This document shows positions 13,225-26,600 of a stretch of DNA of 64,000 nucleotides, piece after piece. This DNA is from Plecoglossus altivelis. Taxonomy: Eukaryota > Chordata > Actinopteri > Osmeriformes > Plecoglossidae. Made by a program: the position numbers and the translations under genes. Numbering within the stretch: the stretch's first letter is position 1; every line of letters starts with the position of its first letter. The notes under the pieces were generated by a model. It did not search any database and was not told the DNA's origin. It was given only the letters and a program-made list of their open reading frames with translations. The DNA lies in assembly GCA_036571765.1 (NCBI GenBank), contig BROE01000023.1, positions 388,950 through 452,949 of the forward strand, in the 5' to 3' direction.

Positions 13225-14625
13225 AGATCAGAGATGGGAGATCAGAGATTTCAAACCCTCTTAGTCCATGTTGATGATTTCATGTGTTTACTCATACAAC
13301 AGCTTAAAACTAAATTTGAACTCAACTTTTACAGGGAAATGACATCCAGCCCATGTCATTGCTACCTTGGGAGTTGCCACCGAAGCGGAGAAGATTAGAG
13401 TTGTGACTGAATGGAAGTGTCTTGAACCATGTTCCTGCTTAAGCTTTTCCTTATTGGCGCTTTGTGGAGTGGTTTGCACAGTATGATGTCAGATTGACAA
13501 ATTTTATAACAGCTTTAGAATTACACAGATAAGGTATACAAATAGTTAGATTTAATAAGATTTTAGTTTGATGTTTTGTTTTGTCAGATTTTATGTTCAT
13601 TTAGTTCTCTGCATATTACAACAGCTTTTTGGTTGTGTTTTGCCACCAACATGCACAGTTGAACCTATGTGATGTAGGGTGATAATTGGTCTGTTGTGTC
13701 AATTGGTGGCTGAGCTTGATTTCGGGAGAAAGAAGAAAAAACAAAAACTGGATGGTATTGGATGGCTGGTAGGGAGAAAAATGCAAACACAGCTTGTTGA
13801 GAGAGCTCCTGGTCAGTGCCCTCGTATGCAGACGCTCCCGAGTCTCTGTGTTGGAAATAGATATCAGTTATGCTGACTTGGGGGCAGTTTTTTACTCAGG
13901 AGCAAGTAGGTCAGTGAAGGTCTATTGCATATGCCAGCCAGGGTTTAAGGCCAACAGAGAGAAAAAAAATTTAACTTCAGCTCCAGGGAGTTGGTGTTCA
14001 TTGCCCTTAAGTGGGTGGTCAAAGACTAATTCAGAGAATATCTGCTTGGAGGGAAGTGTACTGTCTATACAGACAACAGTCTTCTCAGTTACTCACACAC
14101 TGCAAAGTTGAGTGCAGTGTTGGGCATCAAAGCTTGTTCTGTTTATGCTGAAAACAAGTACCGGCCTGGACACACTAATCAAAATGCAGATGCATTCTCA
14201 AGGTAAAAAGCCCAAGACTCCATTGCTGCAGGTATTTCCATCCTCCAAGAGACCTGGTAAAACACCCAGAGCCTGTTACTAGTCTTCCTGTGATATCCAG
14301 GTGGTTGAATGATGTCCTCTCTACCTGCCAAAAGGCAGACATAAAATCACTGCAGGTTTTGTATTGTGTCATTGAGAGCATCTTGCAATAATTGGAGAAG
14401 AGCATGCCCTGCAAAGAAAAGGGAGTATAGAAGTTGCAAAGATTCAGCATCTTGCTGGACAATATATGAAGAAAAAAGCAACATCATGCAGAGGAAGTGC
14501 AATTAATTGAAAGCAGTTCAACTTTAACTTCACTTCAGCACGTATGGTCACATGGTGGTATCAGAGGTGATGTGAAACAACATCAACAGCAAACAAACTA
14601 GCTGTGAGTCTACCCAGAGGGATAT
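13225..14625 (+). mobile_element. decayed Ty3/gypsy LTR retrotransposon, pol (RT-RNase H) remnant
   Basis: Fragments in shifting frames follow the order of a gypsy pol gene. A reverse-transcriptase block GDQRFQTLLVHVDDFM near 13230-13285 carries a modified YxDD box (HVDD). Next comes the RT connection segment VATEAEKIRVVTEWK near 13374-13418. An RNase H start (DISYADLGAV) lies near 13860-13890, SSRELVFIALKW near 13980-14015, TVYTDNSLLSYSHTAKL near 14060-14110, and the RNase H end YRPGHTNQNADAFSR at about 14158-14211. There are several frame changes, at least one in-frame stop (TAA just after 14020) and deletions, so it codes for nothing now. A faint integrase-like stretch may reach about 14620; that end is uncertain. 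No LTRs were found, so this is an internal fragment of an old insertion. Confidence 0.85.
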
Positions 14626-16199
14626 CCCAAGACCAAACCAATTCAAAAACACACAGATAACCCTGCATGTGATGTCCTGCTCGCCCATAGAGATTTCAAG
14701 CGTGCCCAGGACATTTCCTCCGCAACAGCCTCAATTGAGCAAAAAAGCTACAGCGGTTGAGCATTCGTATGACTCACAGGCTAGAATAACTCTCTAAATA
14801 AAGAATAAAAGCAATATGCTCTCGTTTCACTTAGTGCACCTTTCCTTCCCTTCCTTGTTGCCAAGGGGATGACCAAATGCATTTTATATGCAGGCATGCG
14901 CTTCACTGCCCCCAGAGCGCAGAACAGAATCGTGTTCCACTTTAAAAACGTTAATTTTACATTTTTAATGAGAGCCTGATGGCTTAAGTGAGTGAGTAGC
15001 ACTTATAGGAAGGGCTTTAATGTTCTGGAGAACTCTTTCCTTCAGCCTCCAATCCAACCTCTTGGGTTAAATTATTTTTTTAAGTGAATAAAGTATGAAA
15101 CTAGTTTTCCCGCTACTGATTTAAAAGCATTCTTGATCTAATGAACAAGTCTAATCCTGTAATCTACAACCAATTCCTGATATCTGTGGAAATAAGTATA
15201 TTTGACCAAACAGACCTATATTTTTTTTTGTTTTGGTATTCTTTAGGGCAGGGAGAGGGAGGAGGGACAAGCTAGATACTAAAATCTTGTTGGATTTCTA
15301 TCTTGTCCTGGTTTTGTCCAACATAAATTACACATTACACATGAGTTAGCCTGGACCGAGTTTGCTGCAGTGGAATCCAGCTAGTCTGGGAGCCTCCACA
15401 ATTTCACGGTTGATTAGCCTGATGCCAGCATTATCTCTTGTTATTTTAAGGCAAATAATGCAAGATTATAATGTAATGGGATTGGTGAAATCAGATGGAA
15501 GTTACCGGGTCTCTCTTTCAAAGAATGGCAAAGAAGAACACTTAGAATGCTAAGCTTGGGCAACATACAGTTTGAACTGATAAATATTAGATTATGATAA
15601 TGGTTAGCCCTCTTTTTGCAAACATACATTGGGAAGTTTTAGGAACAGGCAATTGACCACTACCCCACAGTATGACTGAAGTTAATGTTTGACACTAAAA
15701 TACCCCTGAAATATAGAGTTGTATGTCATTTTTATAATGCCACTGTGTTCTGTAGTTGGCAGTCATGCTAATCTGTCTTCATGATATGCATTATGTTCAT
15801 CATTAAGAATGGAGTGATCCCTGAAGACGATTTAGTAAAACAAGGGTATCTTAATAGTAAATATACTTGATTTCTTCATTGCTACTACAAACATATACTA
15901 TTTGTGATTACACCCTTTCTCATTTTGTGAAGTATAAACTTTAATATTATATTTACTTTTTAAAGTGGCTCAGATGAAAAGTTAAGTGGTTCATCACACA
16001 GACAAATTGAGCTTTTGAAAGTAATTAGCTTCTGCTCGTTGCTGTCATATCCATAAGTGCAGTTGCTCTTGAAAAAAACGAGACAGGGAAACAAAAGTCC
16101 TGGCCTTCCCTGGGGTCGGTGCCCACCACGGCCTGAATTACAGCACCAAAGGAATCCTGGGAAGCGTGTATTGATTTGGCCTGACACTTGCTGCCACAT

Positions 16200-16430
16200 T
16201 TAGCCCAGCCACAGCTGACTCGCTAAGGCTTCAAGCAGTTATCTGCCATATCCTCTGCTATCTTTAAAAGAGCACAGAAAAATTACCTCACGCCGTAGAT
16301 GATTTTTCAACACATAATTAGCTTAGTGCACCTAGCGGCAGATCACTTTTGACTACTAATACAAGCTTAAAGTTCATGTGCAGAGGATTACGCTTAATTA
16401 ACTTGTTATCTTGGGCATGCTACAGTAAGC
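16200..16430. promoter_or_regulatory. candidate conserved non-coding element with homeodomain sites
   Basis: Contains CAGCTG, TTATCTGCC, CATAATTAGC and CTTAATTAACTTG within about 200 bp, a density of E-box, GATA-like and TAATTA cores common in developmental enhancers. There is no coding potential. Position and composition are the only evidence. Confidence 0.2.
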
Positions 16431-16572
16431 ATTGTAATTTCTTTCTTTTTTTATTACCATATTTGTATTACAAGTGATACAGGTACAGTGCTAGCGTGTT
16501 ATTCTATTCTCATTCAATAACTGCCGGGTGGCACAGGCAACACTTTGGATGGCACGTTTCTTTGACAAGTTA

Positions 16573-16690
16573 AAGTCAAGTCAAGTTGAGCTTTATTGTC
16601 ATTCCGCTACATGCGGGGTTATACAGTGGAACGAAATGTTGTGCCTCACAGAACCACGGTGCTACATAAATACAGGCATAAACAGCAATC
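16573..16690 (+). repeat. dispersed repeat, copy 1 (forward)
   Basis: Begins with AAGTCAAGTCAAG, then CTTTATTGTCATTCCGCTAC, ATGCGGGG, AACGAAATGTTGTGCCTCAC and CACGGTGCTACATAAATACA. It matches the reverse complement of 43990-44124 over its whole length with only scattered differences. This is a common fish repeat end; I do not know its family name. Confidence 0.8.
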
Positions 16691-19600
16691 TAGTAAAAAT
16701 ATATATTTAAAAAGTTGAGGCATAATGTGTCAAAGCAATGCGTATTTTAGTTAAGCCTGAAATGAATACCTTTCGGGCTGTGTAAATCCACATAATGTAA
16801 TTAACAAATCCCTTAATCATGGTTCTGCAAATATTTATTGGACTAACTTATTTATCCATATTTTAGATTTCATAACCCTACAGTCTTATTGAGTAGCCTA
16901 CCTTTGTAGATCTTTTAATCTTTGTAGACTGGTGTTCCACAAGGCTCAGCATCTGATCTCCATTAGCACGTGCTACCAAAAATATTTTATATGACAGCCA
17001 GAAAATAAATCTACGCTCCAATTTCTACAAAATGCGAGAAATAGGAGTTGCTAGTTGCTAGCAAAATATATGAGTTGTTGTGCTGTTCCAGGAATCACTT
17101 TAATTCGATATCATTTATTCAAGTAGCTGGTGTTTCTCTTCATTAAGCATTCTGTCCCTTGCTTTATTTATAATGTTCAGTGAATTTTAGGCCCATGCCA
17201 TGATCTAATCTGGCATTTTACACGCCTTTTGGGCAATTACACTTCTCCGTTTGATTGTAAACATCTCAGTTCTGTAGATTCTCATAAAAGTGCGTTTCCA
17301 CTGTTTATGAAAAGGCTAGTTTTAATACACATAACTTATAGCCCGCACTTTCCATTTTGGACCACCTATTTCCTCTAAAAGACCACATGCATGTCAATGT
17401 ATAGCGTATATACAGAGATTTAATTTAAGCACTCCTAAAGCAACAGTGCAAGTCTCAGTGCAAGTCTCTTCCCCACTTCTGTTATCAATGTCAGCCGGAT
17501 GTGATTTCCTTAAAGTATTTGTCTTTTTAGTCCCCTCTCTAGGCAACAGTTGTAACATCATAAGGCATCTTCATCTGTGTTTCTGTCAGCCACAAATGCA
17601 GTTATGGGGCTGAGCCGGACGAGATGCACAAAGACAGCTTCACACTTGCCAGGGGTGTTATTCCAAGATCGGGCTGGAATCAGAAGTTTTGTCGGTTTCA
17701 GTTAACCAGGGCGCTGCTAAATGGCTTAAGCCAAGCATCAGTGCACTCAGCGAACACACTGAGATATTGCTGCATGACAGCTAAAGTAGTCGGGTGCATC
17801 ACGAACATGTACCCAGCCTCAGGAGCCCATGGGCTTTTCTTTTCTTTCTCACTGACTTTTAAGTGTTTTATCCCTGGGACACGGTGATAATGTGCATTAA
17901 GATCAAGAACACTTATTTTGATTGCGCTTTCTATTCAATTCCAGACCTTCATTTGTCCATGTCTAGACCTGGGCCTGGCTAAGATAGCCGACATATGCAG
18001 GAGAGGTCTTACATCAAGAGGAGAGCCAACAGACTCACTTCGTTTTTAGTCATTTGCCGAGGATAACCTAAGGTTGAAGGAAGCTTCTTTGTGCTTGTGC
18101 TGATTGGTAGAAAGTGTGTATTGGCTCCGTCAGATAGTGCAGTGAATGCTGTGCATTACATGTCCACATGTTGATTTATCCCTTGGGTGAAGAGCGTCAG
18201 ATCGACACCCATCTGTTCAAGAGTGACACACCATCAAGGTTGAAGTGGGGGTAAAATTATAAGACACTTGGCATATGCTGCGAGTTACTAAGTCAAATGC
18301 ACATATTGGACACCTGTCATAAACGAATATATCAAAAAAACTAACTGTACCACATTATTTTCTAACTTCAAGTATATTTCAGTACACAAATAAGTCATTT
18401 CTAGTGTTGACAGCCTCAGCAGTATTTCCAGAATATGGTTCGATTGTATGAATACAAAAATACTCACTGTTATCTGGCTCTGATGTGTTTCTAAGCCAGT
18501 AAAAGCTCATAGTGTCAACATGTTATCAAACTTTACACATTCCCTATCAACACTCAAAGACAAACAAGAATGATATAAGACAAACAAAAACAATATGAAA
18601 ACATTGTTGGTAGTTTCTCAAAAATATTTTTCTTTTATTGACCCACAATCTTGGTAAAACACATCATCTGACCCTAACACAAAATGTCTCACCAAAAAAA
18701 GACCCAATGTTTCTGCAGGATTGTTAGAACAACACAATAGATTTGAACTCAGAAATCACAAACATAATCTTGTTAAAATATTATATTGTTTCAAATTTCA
18801 AAAAGTATTTGAGGACATACATTCCAAACAAAGACCATCTGGGATCAAACTTCACAGCAGAATACACAGTATGACTCATGTGCCATGTACAAAGCCAGCA
18901 TAATGTTCACACTCTTACATGTGGTAATGTGTTATGTAAGGGAGAGTTTCTGTGATCAAACCGACTGGAACACTTTTGGCCTCAGGGAAGTGTGTAATTG
19001 AATATCATGTTTACTGCTTTAAGTATATGCAAAAGGGCCAAAAGGTTTGCTTGTTGACTAAAAAACATTTAATCTAAATTGGACTCCATTACAAAAGACT
19101 GTAGGTCACAAAGTAGACCTATTCATAGCTTATTTAGTTGGTTGGCAGTCATAAACCCATCCATAACTGCTGTGGATTATAAGCACGTATGTGTATTGCT
19201 GTTCATGTAGGCAGTACTGACAGTGCTTTATCTACACACAGACTTCAGAAGTCTGGGATGTGGGCTCAAATTGGACCCCATCTATGTTTACCTCATTCTA
19301 AGGCAGACATGCAAATCTTAGTTTCAACTCAAGCAAATGATCCAATCATGATTTTTCGACCTTCTGCCTATTTTGGCCTTTTCCTAAATGTCTCTAATAT
19401 TCTCTCTGGTTGGAAGTTTATTTGCTTCCAGGCATACACCTATTCAGCCTTGATGAATCAAGTTTGACTGTTGATGCATGTAAATAGAATCCTTAAATGC
19501 TGCTATTTAGATCTAGCGATGCAACATTCTTCATTGGATGCATTGGATGTTTGATGATCAGACTTTGTACGGTATATGATGTTGGCAGAAGAGCTGTCAG

Positions 19601-22600
19601 ACTGATGGTAAGCTGGCCTATGTTCTCTCAACCCAACTGTATGTGAAGGTATTGGTCAGCATGTCTCTCAAGAGGAAAATGTTGTCGAGTTCCTTGATTC
19701 TCATGGAAGTCAACATTTTAAAGATGATTCAAGCTGAATATTTGTTACGAGTCACTTCTTCCTATTTCCTCACACATTCCACCCCAGCAGTGTTAAATTC
19801 TGATTGCAACCATGCTCTACCGGGTTTTGCTTTAGTCTAAACCAGGAGTTTCGGTGTTAGATTATCACAAAGAAAGTGACAGATTTCAAAGGTGAAATGT
19901 CAAATCTGCAATTCAATTAACACCTACAAAAATGATAACATAACAGGAATGTAAGACAAACCACTAATATCTAGGCTGTGGATCAGTGATTATTATCCAA
20001 ATGCAATGATTCTTTCTGAGCTGGTGTTGGAGTTAAAGCAGGGAGGGGGGATTTAGCTGTCTCTTCCAAGCTAGTCTTCTACCACAAGGCTGGGCCTTGC
20101 CCTCAAGGGAGAAGCCCTCAATTTTTCACAGCTTTAACCTGGATAACGAAGCACAAGGAAGTACCAGAGCGTTTCAAAGACCAATCAAAACAAATGGACA
20201 AGAGACCCGTATGTCAACAAACATGGTGGTTGGATCTTACAGATCATTCCAAGGGAAAGGTTTGGCAGGTCAACACAGTGTCTGGGGTCTCGCCTGGATG
20301 AGCCTTTCTGTACGCTGACCTATGGCCGTCACGCTTATGGAGAGCACACCAAATAAATCAATTGAAAATTCCAACAAAGGAACCCACCTTCCCTCAACAA
20401 AACTCTCCGTTCATAAACCGTTGGTGGTCAATCAACCCCTGACGACCCTCGTATTTTCACCAGGAAGTGACTTCCACCAACAAGCAGCTGTATTTTCTCT
20501 CGTTGTAGCCTATTGTGGTCAGAGATCCCACCACCATTACTGTGGAATCACCTTAACCCAGTTGGACCGGCTTTTGTTATAGTTGAGGAGTTTTTTACAT
20601 CAACGATCGGCGGGTTTTTGTATGCACTCACGCTTGACTTGACACATTATCCCTGCTTCACGTGTTTCGTCCAAGTTTGTTCGGGGTCTGTAACAAAGAA
20701 AGTGGCTTATTATCGCCCACTGGAGGAGTTGTCTGCACATGTACGATTCAGTAATTGCTGCCACTGAACAAGCAGACTGAATTGGACGTGACACTGAGCC
20801 ATTATTAGGAAATCAAATGCTGTTTTTGCAATTATGTTAGTTTGGCTGAACACAGTGAATCGCCCTTGTGAGGCTCATAAAAAGTTAATCTAGCCACAAT
20901 CGGCGAGCTTCAGCTGTACCGCGCACAGGACAATGAGGCCGCAGGGAGAGTTTGAGGACCGACTCCAACTCCACTATCAAAACGTAGACTGGTGATGCCT
21001 CTGAATAGGGGTATGGAAGGCAGGGCTTTGTCGATGAAGAGCTGGAGTAGACATTAAAGCACACCCCCACCTCACATTAAGTTTGTTTGCTTTGACTGAA
21101 AGGGGAATGAGTTCGTTTCGTTTTTCTCAAATCCTCTAGTATTTCACGGTTGCATCTCACGGAAGTTAAAATGACCATGTGCACACCAAAAGTAGTCAAT
21201 TTAACTTGTAAGTCTCTTTATTTTTCAAGAATTTCATGATGACCAATGATTCTAGCATGTTGATTCCTATATGATCCTTTGATACTCTAAAGAAATACAA
21301 ACTGACTTAAAAATGTGTCTTAACTGAGGTTGGGGTTAGACTATAAGGGATGAATATTAGAGCTTCTTTGGGAATGTAAAATCAGCAGATTCATTGAAGT
21401 GAACTGCTGCAGCATTACTTACCTACCTGCAGGCACAGTGACACTAATGCAACATGGCAGTTTAGGGCAGCTCCATGCATCTTTCTCAGCCTCCCTAAGT
21501 AATTGGTGACCCAGGACCTCACCTCACATGGGGAGTGGGGGAGAGCAGGTCCTAGCAAAGCAAACAGGTCAATCCCACGCAGGACTGTGCTCAGGTCACT
21601 CTGCTGCATGTGACCTGATTTTGATGACCAGTTCACTCAATGAACAGTGCATGGCCTTCGTTTTCTCTTTCTCACCAACCAGTTACATGGACATTCAGAA
21701 CTTCAACAAAGATATAGTTAACTAAGTAGTTAATTAAGTTGTGTTCAAACTGTGGAGGCACTAACAATACAGTACATTTTAGAATGATAACTATACTACA
21801 AGATAGGCACATTTCCTATTCAGGATAATGAGCTCTAACTACTGTAGTATATATTACTTTAGCTTCTGACACTTTCAAATTGATGATTTAGCTACTATCA
21901 CTATTTACAGGTTTTAAAAAGTGAATCCATGAAACTACGAAGTTTGAATAAAAAAGTACAGATTGATAAGTTGATAAGTTTCCATTTTGTTTAACGATGT
22001 GATACGCATTACGTTGTGTCTTTGAAATTGTAAAACGGTTAGTGTACCATATATTTCATTTTTGTTCACCTTCACTTTCCCAATACTGAATGTATTGGTA
22101 AAAAACTAATAATTAAGGATAGATATCCTAAATACAGCATTTTATTCTACATTAACCACATTGCTTAAAGAGCAGGAGTCAGGACTGATGTCAGACATGC
22201 CAACATCCAAAATGAATCATTAAACGGTTTGATCGTTTTAATGTATCGCCTGCAGGCGTGGAAACACCCTTCACCTCTCATGCAACCAATCATGTTTTAT
22301 GACTTGAACTTTATGTCAGTGGCATGAATTAGATTTAGAGTCAAATTGCTCTCCTAGCGACTTTCTGGGATCTGGGTTGAGAGGCCATGTTAAGGTTGGG
22401 TGTGGTCAATGGAAACATTCAGGTCCAAAAAGCTCTGAGGATCCCAGGCTACCACAGTAAGCAGTGCTGTACTGTTGCATGAGAAAGGTGCTGACATCTG
22501 GAAACGTACACAAGCACAAATTAGGGGAGGTCTGTATTTATTAAACATTCTTCTTGAATCCTCCATGTTCAAAGGTATGTGAGGTAAAACAGACATCTTG

Positions 22601-23626
22601 CTTCCAGGAACTTTAATGACTTATTGGACAAAAATATCAGATAAACTGCTAACCATATAAGACTTTGTTAGTTCTAAAACTGCTCGAGAGCAAGTATTGA
22701 GAAACTACAGTCAACAACAGCCTCAAACACAAGTCAGGAACTTGTTTGAAGCTGTGTTGGAGAGACTGAGTGTAGTAGTAACACGTTTTATGGCCTATGA
22801 ATCTAGACCGACTGGTTTGAGAATTCTAGCACAAGGCCCTGCATAAACAGATACAGCACATGGAGAATGTGCGGACTTGAATGACAATCCATGGGAACTT
22901 AAAAGTTTTGCGTAAAAGAGTAGGAAAAGGCTGCCTCTTTGTGGCAATCTTGTGTCATTGCATCTTTAAAAGCTAGAAAAGAGATTTCGTATTTATTGAA
23001 AGTAACTTACCACTTCTTGGAAAACTTGAAGAACTGGTCATAGTCCTAATAATGCAACAGTCAAGTTATTTATTCATCTTTGGTTATAAAACAAATATTT
23101 AAAAAATGTACGCCAAGTATGGGTTTATAATTGATATTTATAGGAATGTTTATAAAGGAATGGATAAATTGATCAACTTTAGGTACGAAACTTGTGAATA
23201 TAAATTTCAGAGTTATTAGTTACTCATAACAGCATTTGAACCTACACTTTCAGAGGTATCTGAATTTAATGTTGATTCCTTTTGGAATTCATTTGGCTTT
23301 TCAGCACTTGCACAAAGCTCCTGTCCCAAAAATTATGTTATGAGGCAGCATCATCACCTAAAATGGTATCTTAAAGATATCTGATATCTCAGATATCAGA
23401 GCAAACATGAATATGATTGGGAGACCTATTACAGGCATAATTGACATCATAATCTGACATAATACTCTCCATGCAAATGTGGCGAGAAGTCTAGCAATTC
23501 TACTACTCTTGTTGTTATGTTGTGACAGGCTTACTGGGTTCTTTCATTTACAGGAAAGTGTGAAAATCATATACACCATTGAATTCATATAAAATATCAC
23601 GCCCTTTGGGACCTTTAGAGGGGGCT

Positions 23627-26600
23627 CTAGTAGTTTCTGAGCAGCCAGGTCGGCATGGAGCCTCCAGCGTTGATGAAGTAGCTCCACCACCAGGGCTTCT
23701 GCTGCCTCTCCTCTCCATTCTGACCCAGGTCAGTGAGGGTGTAGCGCTCAAACTGGTTATAGGGGTCGAACCGCTCATACGTCCCCATGGAAGGAAGAGC
23801 GAAATGCTCGTTCTGGTCTGGCTCCTGGACAGCTCTCTGGAGCACAAAGTCCACCCGGCCTGCCTTCTTCATTCGAGCAGGGAGGTAAACCTTCTTCAAA
23901 ACTTTGGCGTAGCCTGGAGCAAAGGCGCTCACAATGTAGATGCCAGGGCTGAGCAGGCGCCAGTAATCTCCATTTTTAGCTGGAGAGAAATTACATTCTT
24001 TTGACTTACAAGTCCCACACAGTATCTTTCATCCAAAATGTGACATGACTGTGAGATAAATACACATTTTCTAGGGTTGTCCTGTGTAGTAATGTAAAAA
24101 AGCAGCAATGATTAAGGAATTAGAAACTATTTCCCAACCAAAAAGGAAAATAAGAATCCAGAGCCATTAGTTTGATGTTGAGAGAACACTGCCAAAACAA
24201 AAAATGTGCTCTCACCGTGTCACTTTCTTCAGAATATACAACAGAACTCAATATAACATCTGCTTCCCATTTTAAAACATACAAACACAAAAAAATTCTT
24301 GTAAACGGTCATTTCTTGTCTGTAACAGACAGAGCTGAACAGGGGGCTTATGTTTTACCTGTGGTGATGTCATGTTTAACTCCCCTGACAGATATCCTGG
24401 CTCCTTTGATTCCATTCCCGTCCTCATCTTGCACTATGCCCTTTATTCCTCTGTGGACCTGAGCAGGTGGACACGGTATGTAGGTCAGTTAAACTTGCTG
24501 TTGTATTTACACATCTGGTTACGCTGAGTGTCCATTGGTGCCCACTATATAACTTTAATAAATACCGGACCATAGCATACCATAGCATTTTGTAGTTGCG
24601 TAATAACCTATAATACTAAACTTTGTTACTTGGTAATCGCATTATGACTGCTGTTACACATTGCATACCCATAAACACATTTTTATTTTGCAGTTTGCTT
24701 TCATTATACGTTCTGGAAACTCATTGTGGTATGCTGTATAACATTTCAGTACAAAAGTAAGTTGACCCATCAACAGCTTCAATCAACAATGTGAAATAGG
24801 CACGCTAGTCATTTTGCAGAGATAATGAACAAACAGGCTTTACAAGATCAGTCTGGACTAACTGGTGACCAGGTACGTCGGGAAAACATCTTCAGCCCAC
24901 AACTAGAGAGCTTTTCATACCGACTCCATGTATGTGAGCAGAGCCTCCTTGTTCTCCTGCCAGGCGTTGTTTATCTCCTCCTCAGGAGGGAACGCGTCAC
25001 AGCCCAGCTTCACGGTAATCTCAAAACAGTTGGTGTGCAGGTAATTGAAGTCCTGCATACCTGAACAGATCAAATGATGACATCAAGAAATCAGTTGTTT
25101 CTATAGACCTTAATGACTCGTAACAATCTGCATTTATATAACTATCTCTTTGTATATTGGGGCTTGTGCTCTCTGATTATATTATAGGTGGATACAGATT
25201 GCACCACTAGAGGGCAATCTTGCTACACCTGGAATAACACTGGGTGCTCATCGATTTAATGTCCTTAGCAAGATGTCTCTTCTGATGAGTGACTAATCTG
25301 GGGGCTACAGGCAACAATACACAATAACATTGGATAAAGTTTTTGATAGCTACAGAAAGCACTAATCTCTTCATGAACTCTCTTGACTTACTGCCCGCAG
25401 AGCTGTGCCACTGTGCACCGTTGATCACTCCCTCCGGAGATCTCAGGGAACCACTGCACCTCTCAGTGTCATTTCTGCTCATCGTGGCATGCGCCTCTGC
25501 ATATGTTTGTGCCAACAGCTTGAATACCTACAGACAAAAATAGGAATACACGGTAAAGTGATACAGTAAAGCGTTTTTTACCAAGCAATTAACCAGACAC
25601 TGACACCAATGCACAATCACAGAAATTGTTTGCCAGGAATTCGCCAGCTGTACAGCCTGGTCTGGCAAACAGAAGGCGACTGAAAGGCGACTACCTTTTC
25701 ATCCGGCGTAGGGGAGAACATATTGCGCTCCAGGGGGTGCTTGGACAAGTCAAAGGGGTAGGATATCACCAGCTCCCCCCCGTGGAAGTTGGCCGAAAGT
25801 ACAAACGGAATGGAGCGTATCCACTGCATAATGGCGTAGGTCTCCGGTGCTACCTGCATCATGGCATGGAAAAAGGCTTGTGATATATTGTTGAGCCTTT
25901 ACTTAGGCTCAAATGTGAACTATTTGAAATGTTAATTAGACAATTATACATTTGGCTGGTTTAGAAATGTTGCTAAACAATGCATACATGCACACAAGTC
26001 TTTTTACCGATACTGTACATCAGCAGGAGACAAAGGCGAAAACGTGGTTTCCAGCCAGAACAATTTGAGTTGGCAACAATGAAATAACATCTTGAGATGT
26101 CATTTTAGTCATATCTGATTGCAATTTAAAAGATGAACACAGCCCCACTTCCTTTCAGTTCTCAAACTATTGATGCACCCACGTTGTACACGGATGATTA
26201 ATTAGCAAACATACCCTCCGTCTTTCTTGTAAACCAGACTAAAATGTAGTTTAAAGATACAATCATTGATTTTTAAAGATCCGTTTTCAGTCTGCTCAAG
26301 TACATTAGAGCTAGAGCCTCTATCCTTGCTCAAGACTATAGTAGAGTAGAATAGATTTAGTAGAGGCCCTCCATGTCATACACTCACTCAGTGAAGGAAA
26401 ATAAATCATTCCCAACCAAGATTTCTAAATGCCCTCCCAATCAAGCCTGTCTAGAACCAGGGCTGCTGGAACTGATAATGTTTGATGTAACAGGCTCAAC
26501 CTAAACTCTTCTGATAAGTATACCAAGAGTCTAATGCAAAATAGCATGCACATTTCAAAGTGATGTGGGGTAGTCAGACAAGAATTCATACTGTACCTTA

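Larger units (their letters stand above)
14626..23626. other. gene-free stretch downstream of cpz
   Basis: Holds one dispersed repeat (16573) and a 21-bp palindrome at 23380-23400. TTTATT on the plus strand near 23067 would be an AATAAA polyadenylation signal for cpz, about 550 bp past its stop. No exons were recognised. Confidence 0.6.

Noticed and set aside
13189..13479. Short frames that could be read as separate small genes
   Set aside because: They are pieces of the decayed gypsy pol gene.
23579..24004. Plus-strand frame of 141 codons
   Set aside because: Antisense shadow of the last cpz exon; no domain.
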